DNA of 64,000 nt from Panicum virgatum (Eukaryota; Streptophyta; Magnoliopsida; Poales; Poaceae): the NCBI RefSeq assembly GCF_016808335.1, contig NC_053138.1:61426951-61490950 (forward strand), given 5' to 3'. Below the pieces are notes generated by a model. It did no database searches and had not been told where the DNA came from. It worked only from the letters and a program-made list of their open reading frames with translations. The position numbers and the translations under genes are program-made. Shown one piece after another: positions 56,699-64,000 of this stretch (the first letter of the stretch is position 1; every line of letters begins with the position of its first letter).

Positions 56699-58057
56699 TG
56701 TCGGGTACCATGATTAGGGGCACCCTAATCAGGGGACTAACATTGCCCTAAAAACCAAGACACATGTTTGGCAACCGGGCCCATGAAGGCCTACAACCTC
56801 CTTCCAATCTGGAAGAAAGGAAATGACTCAAACAAGCCCAACACACGGCCCACGTATGCAGTGCGGCCCATCCGCACCCCCCTCGGACCCGCGGGGTGAT
56901 CTCCGCCTCGCTCGAGGGCTCCCCGCCGAAGCCCTCGACCGCGCCCGCGCCTCCGCCTCGATCGAGGGTAGCGAGCCTACCCTCGGGGAGGCGGATCATC
57001 TCCGCCTCACTCAAGGGTAGCGAGCCTGCCCTCGAGAAAGCAGAATGTCTCCGCCTCTCTCGAGGCCACCCCTCGACGGAAAGAACAAACGGCCCTTCCG
57101 CTCACCAGCCCGCCGTACGGAGGCATTAAATGCCAACCACTCCTCCACAGTGCCTGGGTCAGACGGCGTCAGGCCGCCATTCCCCACAGTGGCTGTGACT
57201 GGAGTCTTGTCCGCCAACTCCGGTCACTGCTCTGCCATTCCGGACGCTATGGCGACACTGTGGGAACCTGCGACGCAGTGCAAGACGTGCTCAGCACTGC
57301 TCCAGCTACTATACTGCCAACTCCCCATACCTCCTTCGTACTTTCCCTTCCGCAGAGCCCTCGAACGGCATGGGCGCGACCCTCGGAAGTGGCTCCGGCC
57401 TTGACCAGGACAAGACCCTAGCCTGTAGGACCCTCGGAACGCCGCCATGCCATGCCTGGAAGACGGTACCCCCCACAACAACGACCATGCCGCCCGCTGG
57501 AGCCACCAGGATGCCGGCGCGATCTCCGCAAGACCAGGGACGATGCCCAGGATGACTGTCACGCCCGGTGCTATACCCCACAGTGTACTTCCCACAGTGC
57601 TCGACCACTGCACCCCCGCGATTCGAGGAGAAGACGACGACTTCCACGATCCCCTGTGCATGTATGTCGTCCCTCCTTGTGTCTATAAAATGAGGAGGCG
57701 GGCTTTCCCTTAAGGGGGTCGGCCCATTCGGTAGAACACAATGCTCAGCACTACTCGCAGAGCACATACGCTCTTCTGAGCCCCGATATTGGCACTCGCC
57801 TCAATCAACTCCTCCTCTAGCAGAAGACTTGGGAGCTTCCCTCCCACTCTCGCCTCGCTTGTACCCCCTACTACAGGCACCCCCGGTGCAAGACAGTACA
57901 GTGCTCTTGCACACCCCTTTGCTGGACGTACGGCCCCACGGTCGGAACCAGGATAAACCCGTGCATTACTGTGTTGCCTCTTGCATCAACATTTGGGACG
58001 AGGAACACGCAAAATCATCACTAGTTGGGTCCGGCCCACCGGGTCAGGACACCGACA
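56699..58057 (+). repeat. Element 1 3' LTR
   Basis: 1359 bp, TGTCGG to CCGACA, followed by the GTATT duplication. Carries an extra copy of a GGTAGCGAGCCT-containing unit compared with the 5' LTR. Confidence 0.93.
57684..57690 (+). promoter_or_regulatory. Element 1 TATA box (3' LTR)
   Basis: TATAAAA, counterpart of 24141; reads outward toward element 3. Confidence 0.7.
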
Positions 58058-58062
58058 GTATT

Positions 58063-58440
58063 ATAGGTAAGTAAAAGTGGGGAAACATTGGGAAAGCCTG
58101 CTGCAATCTCCAGTTAGCGATGCAAGCTAGCTAGCAGCCCAGAACCTAGGGATGGCAACGGTTACCCAAAACCCGATGAGTTTTTGCTCTATTAGGGCAC
58201 GGGTCTGGGTTGACTTTTCGACCCGTGGGTCTACTAATAGGCAAAAAGTCAGACTCATCAGGTTTGCGGGCACGGGTCTGGGAACATAGAACCCGAACTT
58301 GCAAATCCATGGGTTTTCCAAATCCAATTCATCAAACAAATAGGCCCATAATTTTATATCTCAGCCCATCAAACTTGGCCCAATTACTCAATCATATAAA
58401 ATCAGAACAACCCAAAACCCTAACCTAACTCTTCTCTACC
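58063..58440. other. Sequence between elements 1 and 3, possible hAT fragment
   Basis: Contains TAGGGATGGCAACGGTTACC near 58148 followed by repeated ACGGGTCTGGG phrases, resembling an hAT-type terminus. No matching opposite end was found, so it may be a fragment. Confidence 0.35.
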
Positions 58441-58477
58441 CCATTCAGCAGCCGCCACCCACCAGCCGTGCACAGCA

Positions 58478-58661
58478 CCTGGAGGGGCAGCTTCAGCAGG
58501 CCCATGAGTTGATTGAGGATGTCCAGGCTTAGGTGCAGGCAATAGCAGATATGGAGGCGATGGAGGCCGAGGAAGACGAGGAGGAGGATGCAGAAGAAGA
58601 AGAAGACCCGGAGGAGATTGAGGGAGTGTCTGGAGTCGAGTCTGGACCTGGGACACCTTGA
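58478..58661 (+). pseudogene. Element 3 ORF0 tail
   Basis: QLQQAHELIEDVQA, a stop, then VQAIADMEAMEAEEDEEEDA and a Glu/Asp-rich end stopping in TGA at 58659. The coiled-coil-plus-acidic-tail pattern matches the ORF0 end of element 2. Confidence 0.6.
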
Positions 58662-59280
58662 GGACTTAGCCAGAAGATGAAATTTCTCCCCTCGGGGTGG
58701 TCTAACTTTTGCGCAGTTTGGTAGGATGGCTAGTGTGATGCATTAGGCTAACCCTGGGTAGAGGAATTCTTTTGTGACTCAGTGACTTTGAGTCATGTAG
58801 GATAAGCCTTCGCTAATGTTAGCATGTTGCCTAGGTACTGTACGAACCTTTTACTAATGTGTGTGCCGCGTTTGTAGTAAGTTGTGGTAATGTAATGAAC
58901 TGCTTCAGCTCAAGCAGCGTGGCTGCTTAATGTAAAGTACTCCTGTAATGATCCTCATGTTAATAGGTGAAAATCTCGGTTATGAGCAAGGCTTTGGGTG
59001 TCTGTGAATTTGCATTTTTGTTGAGCAATGTTCAGTACCACCTACTTTAGAGCTATTCGGATCGGATCAGTAAAATTTTATAATGGCAAAGTTGTAAGCT
59101 GCCGAGTACTCAATCTGCTATTTAAATTTGGATATATGTGGTTGCAATGGAAACAAGTCATTTTATTCTTTTGGTGAACCATATCGTGAGGGAAATAGTT
59201 CATGCTGTGTGTTCATATTAGTTATGCACATTCTTTATTTTGCATGGACTATTCCTAATAGCGAAATGGCTAACTAAGGG
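58662..59280 (+). other. Element 3 spacer between ORF0 and gag
   Basis: AT-rich non-coding sequence, ending in TTTTTCAG just before the gag ATG at 59296; similar placement to the element 2 spacer. Confidence 0.5.
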
Positions 59281-60267
59281 ATGGTGCTTTTTCAGATGGG
59301 TGATAACAACGCTGATAACCATGGAGTCGGGGGTCAAGGAGTACAGCCACCGCCACCTCCCTCCTTGGCTCATGCTATTGTGGCTCTTATCGCTGACCGC
59401 AATGAGCAGACTGAATTGATGAGGCAATTGGTGCAGAACAATGCCGGCAGAGGTCGACAAGCACCACCAGTAGAAACTGGCTACGTCGGTTTTCTGGCCA
59501 CCCAACCACCTCTGTTCCACAAGGCAGATGATCCCCTTGATGCAGATGCATGGATCCGCACCATTGAGAACAATTTCAGCATCCTTAATTGCACATAAGT
59601 GAACAAGGCTGCCTTTGCATCGCAACAGCTGAGAGGCTCAGCGAAGATATGGTGGGTGAATCACAAGGCTCTACTCCCAGCTGGTACACAGCTCACTTGG
59701 AATGAGTTCGTGGCGGCATTCATGGCCCATCATATTCCTACTAGTCTGATGAGAAGGAGGATGGCAGAGTTCCTAGCATTGAAGCAAGGGAACAATAATG
59801 TTTTGCAGTATGCTCAGTCCTTCAATCAGTTGCCCTAGTATGGTGGTTTTCATGTGGATAGTGATGAAAAGAGGCAAGATTGCTTCAGCAGGGGACTGAA
59901 CACCAAACTGCAAGACAAACTGGCCCTAACTACTTATGCCAACTTTACAGAACTGGTTAATAAGACTATTACTCAAGAAGATGCTACCTTAGCTCATAAG
60001 GCCGACAAAAAGAGGAAGGCACCCATTGGCTCTTCCAGCAATGCGCCCCAGAGGTACAAGCTAGTACAGACAGGAAGTCAGCGGGCTCCAAGTCGTCCTC
60101 CGCAGCAGGGCCGTTGGGTCGCTAGGCCGCCATAGCAGCAGCCATGGGTACCACGTCTCCCAGCACCACAACAATGGCAGAGACCTCCCGCCTCACAGTT
60201 TGTATGCCCTAGCAACTATCCTTGTTACAACTACGGGCTTCCTGGGCATTTTGCACGTGATTGTCCC
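59281..60267 (+). pseudogene. Element 3 gag (three stops)
   Basis: The likely start is ATG at 59296 (MGDNNADNHG) after TTTTTCAG. The Gag domain is clear: DPLDADAWIRTIENNFSI, QQLRGSAKIWWVNHKALL, HHIPTSLMRRRMAEFLALKQ, LQYAQSFNQL. In-frame stops TAA (59596-59598), TAG (59836-59838) and TAG (60133-60135) interrupt it; the two TAGs are likely CAG-to-TAG changes. The CCHC knuckle reads CYNYGLPGHFARDC, so its second Cys is replaced by Tyr. The frame is otherwise kept into pol. Confidence 0.88.
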
Positions 60268-63200
60268 ATGCCACGCAGACAAGTCAATTACAAGCCTCCT
60301 ACACCAATTTCAACTTCTAGTACCCAAGACAATAAGAAGAAGATAGTACCTGCAAAGACCGGTCGCGTGAACTACACTGCACTGGAGGATGTTACTGAGG
60401 GTACTCAAGTAATGACGGGTATGTTTTCCATCAACCAGCGCCCTGTTGTTGTGTTATTTGATTCCGGAGCATCTCATACATTTATCAGCGAAGCATGTGT
60501 AGCACGGCTCAACTTACAAGTAACACACATGAAAAGACCCTATATTATTCATGCACCGGGTGCCCAGTTAAAAGCCGGTCAATGTGTTCCGGGTGTATCC
60601 CTTGACCTAGGTGGGAAAGTTTTTCAGACCGATCTCCTTATTCTTCCAAATCAAGGAATCGATGTTATTCTTGGAATGAATTGGATGGAAGAACATTGTG
60701 TTAACCTTGATACCTCATCTCGCATCATTCGAATCAATTCTTCCACATATGGTCCTTTGGATATTCATCTTTCTAAGCATGATATCCCCATCAATGCAAT
60801 CTATCACCTTAAAGGGAAAGGCTTAGCCGAAATTCCTGTGGTTAGTGAGTATCCTGATGTGTTTCCAGAAGAGTTACCAGGTATGCCTCCAGATCGATAT
60901 GTTGAGTTCGTGATAGAACTACAGCTTGGTACAGCACCTATATCTCGACGACCATATAGAATGACTCCTAGTGAGTTGGCTGAATTGAAAATTCAATTGC
61001 AAGAATTACTAGATAAGGGTTTCATCTGACCAAGTACTTGACCGTGGGGTTGTCCAGCCTTGTTCGTGAAAAAGAAAGATCATGGGTTAAGATTGTGTGT
61101 GGACTATCGACCTTTAAATGTTGTCACCATCAAAAACAAATATCCTCTCCCTCGCATTGATATACTCTTTGATCAATTAGCTGGTGCCAAGGTATTCTCG
61201 AAGATAGATCTTCGATCTGGCTATCATCATATCAAAATCAGGCCAGTTGATATACCAAAGACGGCATTCTCTACTTGTTATGGTCTTTATGAGTATTTGG
61301 TCATGTCCTTTGGATTAACCAATGCTCCAGCCTACTTCATGTATCTCATGAATTCGGTATTCATGCCAGAGCTGGATAAATTTGTCGTGGTATTCATTGA
61401 TGATATCCTAATCTATTCCAAGATGGAGGAAGAACATGCTCAGCATCTTCATATAGTACTTCAGCGTCTCAGGGAACATCAGCTGTATGCTAAATTCAGC
61501 AAGTGCGAATTTTGGCTAAAAGAAGTTCTATTTCTAGGCCATGTCATCACGACTGAAGGTATCTCCGTTGATCCCAGTAAAGTACATGATGTACTGAACT
61601 GGAAGGCTCCAACCTCAGTAGCTGAAATCCGAAGTTTCTTAGGTTTAGCAGGTTATTATCGTAGATTCATACCAGAATTCTCTCGGATTGCTAAACCTAT
61701 GACTGAACTTCTCAAGAAAGGTACCAAATTTCATTGGAGTGACCAATGTGAGGAAGTTTTCCGGAAGTTAAGAACTCTACTTACTTCAGCACCAATCCTA
61801 GCTCAACCAGATACTACAAAACCATTCGATGTCTATTGTGATGCTTCAGGCACAGGAATTGGATGTGTTCTGATGCAAGAAAATCGGGTGATTGCTTATG
61901 CTTCTTGATCACTCAAGCGTCATGAAAAAAATTATCCTACACATGATCTTGATTCTTGAATTAGCAGCTATAGTCCATGCTCTGAAGATTTGGCGACATT
62001 ATCTTCTGGGCACGAAGTGTAACATTTATACAGATCACAAGAGCCTCAAATATCTTTTCACCCAAGCGGATCTGAACATGCGTCAAAGACGATGGCTCGA
62101 GTTGATTAAGGATTATGAGCTCGAAGTACACTACCATCCAGGAAAAGAAAATGTGGTTGCTGATGCGTTAAGTCGCAAGGCTCACTGCCATTGCCTCTCT
62201 GCTATACCCCTAGGTGAGTCTCTTTGCTTTGAAATGGAAAAATTGAACTTGAGCATTGTACCACATGGCACATTGGCCCATCTAGAACTCACTCCTACTC
62301 TTCGTGATCTGATCATTGAAGCACAAAAGAAAGATAAAGGAGTAAAAGAAATTCAGAGAAGATTATCAGAAGGAGATCCGCAAGTAAGTTGTTTCCACCA
62401 AGATAATCAGAAGGTGTTATGGTTTAATAACCGATTAGTGGTGTCTAACGATTCTGAGCTCCGAAAGAAATTTTTGATGAAGCTCATACTTCCCGACTAT
62501 CTATTCATCCTGGTAGTAACAAGATGTACCAAGACCTGAAACAACAATTTTGGTGGATTCGGATGAAAAGAGAAATTGCCAAGTATGTGTCCGAATGTGA
62601 CATCTGTCGAAGGGTTAAAGCTACTCATCTCAGACCGGTGGGAACTCTTCAGCCCTTGAGTATTCCTGAATGGAAATGGGAAGACATCAGCATGGATTTC
62701 AATGTCGGTTTACCTCGAACTCAGAAGGGTTACGATTCCATCTGGGTTATTGTAGACTGTCTTACCAAATCTGCACATTTCCTTCCAGTTAAGACTAAAT
62801 ACTTGACCAAACAGTATGCTGAGTTGTATATGGATCACATCCTATGTTTACATGGTGTGCCAAAGACTATCATATTAGATCGAGGGACCTAGTTTGTTGC
62901 TCACTTTTGGGAACAATGGCATACTTGTTTAGGAACTCGATTGATTCGTAGCTCTGCATATCATCCTCAAACAGATGGCCAAACGGAGAGAGTAAATCAG
63001 ATTTTGGAAGATATGCTCCGCACATGCATCTTAGCCTATCCACAGAAATGGGACCAATGCTTGCCATTAGCAGAATTTTCTTATAATAATAGCTATCAAG
63101 AAAGCATCAGAATGGCACCATTTGAAGCATTATACGGTCGTCAATGTCGAACACCTTTGAATTGGTCAGAGGCAGGGGAAAGAACTATATTTGGACCCGA

Positions 63201-63809
63201 TATGTTCAAGAAACTGAAGAGCAAGTCCGTCTTATTCAAGAAAATTTGAAAATTGCGCAGTCTCGGCAGAAGAGCTACGCTGACAAAAGGAGTAATCCAC
63301 TCGCCTTTGAAGTTGGTGACCATGTCTACTTGAAAGTCTCACCCTGGAAAGGCGTCCAAAGATTTGGAGTAAAAGGAAAGCTAGCTCCCCGCTACATTGG
63401 TCCATACCCAATTGTAGAAAGATGTGGTCATGTAGTTTACCTGTTGAACCTTCCAGCAAAATTTTCGGCAATTCATAATATCTTCCATGTGTCACAACTG
63501 AAGAAATGTCTGAGAGTTCCAACTGAAGCTATCGATAGTGACACCATTCAGTTAGAATCTGATCTCACTTATGTTGAGCATCCTATAAAGATACTTGATC
63601 GCAAGGATTGGATTACTCATCGTACTACCATCAAGTTCTATAAGGTTCAGTGGAGTCATCACTCTGAAGATGAAGCGACTTGGGAAAAATAAGAGTTTCT
63701 AAAGTCCAAGTATCCGGAATTCTTAAACGCTCATCAAGGTACTTCACACTTGAACCATCTCACCTTATGCGTCCCCTCGTGCGTGAATCTCGTGACGAGA
63801 TTCCTTTAA
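60268..63809 (+). pseudogene. Element 3 pol (protease, RT, RNase H, integrase, chromodomain-like end), broken
   Basis: Protease FDSGASHTFI and [12 protein letters not shown] are intact here, unlike element 2. Stops at 61027-61029, 61039-61041 and 61906-61908 break RT and RNase H. A 7-bp insertion near 61950 shifts the frame, a loss near 62500 restores it, and another shift occurs near 63230. Integrase shows CDICRRVKATH, IVDCLTKSAHF, ILDRGT followed by a stop at 62890-62892, and QTERVN. The chromodomain-like end DEATWEK is followed by a TAA at 63690-63692, then EFLKSKYPEFLNAHQGT to about 63809. The original gene was a single gag-pol polyprotein like element 2. Confidence 0.9.
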
Positions 63810-63820
63810 GGGGGGAAGGC
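63806..63820 (+). promoter_or_regulatory. Element 3 polypurine tract
   Basis: TTAAGGGGGGAAGGC directly before the LTR start. Confidence 0.75.
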
Positions 63821-64000
63821 TGTAACACCCTAGGATTAAATTCTGGTGCTAATCATGTGTTTAGTTGCTAATTAGGGTTAATCAAGGTCATTAGCACTAA
63901 TCGAGTTTGCATAGTAACTCTCAACTTAGCTGAGTTTGAGCACGTTTTTCTCCTTAATCCAAGCTCCGAATCAACTTTCGCCCAAAACCAAAGTTGTAGA
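63821..64000 (+). repeat. Element 3 3' LTR (partial)
   Basis: Starts TGTAACACCCTAGG, a common Gypsy LTR start in grasses, and continues past the window edge. Confidence 0.8.

Larger units (their letters stand above)
23214..58057 (+). mobile_element. Element 1: Tat-lineage Ty3/Gypsy retrotransposon, interrupted by element 2
   Basis: Matching LTRs at 23214-24513 and 56699-58057 (TGTCGGGTACC to ACCGACA) are flanked by a perfect 5-bp duplication GTATT (23209-23213 and 58058-58062). Between them come a primer-site region, gag (split by element 2), protease, RT, RNase H, a second RNase H domain, integrase, then an antisense ORF and a G-rich PPT. The Tat/Retand lineage is shown by the LMDGGSSLNI protease motif, the additional RNase H, the TGGCGCGCCAGGTAGGGG region after the LTR and the AGGCTCGGGGGCTAC PPT. 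Stops and frameshifts in every domain mean it is dead as an autonomous element. Confidence 0.93.
58441..64000 (+). mobile_element. Element 3: 5'-truncated Tekay-type Ty3/Gypsy retrotransposon
   Basis: In order on the plus strand: the end of an ORF0-type gene, a spacer, gag, pol, PPT and a 3' LTR starting at 63821 that leaves the window. No 5' LTR or primer site is present before the ORF0 remnant. Its proteins resemble those of element 2 but differ throughout, so it is a different family. At least nine stop codons and three frameshifts make it the most decayed coding element here. Confidence 0.88.

Overview
This is plant nuclear DNA, almost certainly from a grass (Poaceae). The host coding sequence is GC-rich with normal plant introns. 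MITE-type inverted-repeat elements of the GGCC-TTTGG kind are present, and most of the window is nested Ty3/Gypsy LTR retrotransposon sequence of the Tat/Retand and Tekay/Del types. There is no sign of a bacterial, organellar or viral genome: no operons, rRNA, tRNA or CRISPR array were seen.

Host genes are few. A truncated C-terminus of an L-type lectin receptor kinase is at 2-295 (+). A small SAUR-like auxin-response gene is at about 8608-9033 (-). A complete 13-exon serine carboxypeptidase-like (SCPL) gene is at 19958-22905 (+); it is preceded by an upstream ORF in a strong initiation context and contains one GC-AG intron.

Between the first two genes lie an inverted-repeat element (755-1542), GC-rich and AT-rich tandem repeats, and a Mutator-like element (3419-7296) with about 240-bp terminal inverted repeats. 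A second Mutator-like element (3689-6397) sits inside the first; it has a perfect 9-bp target duplication GGCCTGCTA and a remnant of a MuDR-type transposase N-terminus. From about 9055 to 15501 lies a 5'-truncated LTR retrotransposon with a 2.2-kb 3' LTR. It carries a spliced, apparently intact ORF of unfamiliar type and a striking set of paired 21-bp dyads built on CCGGAAGTTCCGG. AT-rich repeats and two MITEs precede the SCPL gene.

From 23214 to 58057 there is one Tat-lineage Gypsy element (element 1; TSD GTATT, matching LTRs, antisense ORF downstream of pol). Its gag is split by a complete Tekay-lineage Gypsy element on the minus strand (element 2, 26089-45503, TSD GTACT). One LTR of element 2 is itself split by a 3.4-kb solo LTR (38976-42353, TSD ACTTC). 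The insertion order is therefore element 1, then element 2, then the ancestor of the solo LTR. After element 1 comes a third Gypsy element (element 3, about 58441 to beyond the window, +), 5'-truncated and with many stops and frameshifts; its 3' LTR begins at 63821.

The most interesting signals are the paired dyads, repeated at a fixed 22-23 bp pitch in the leader, intron, 3' region and LTR of the 9-15.5 kb element, including just upstream of its TATA box; the spliced ORF of that element; a stem-loop shared by two different LTR families; and catalytic-site substitutions in the otherwise open 1173-codon pol of element 2. All of these are read from sequence only; no database search was possible.
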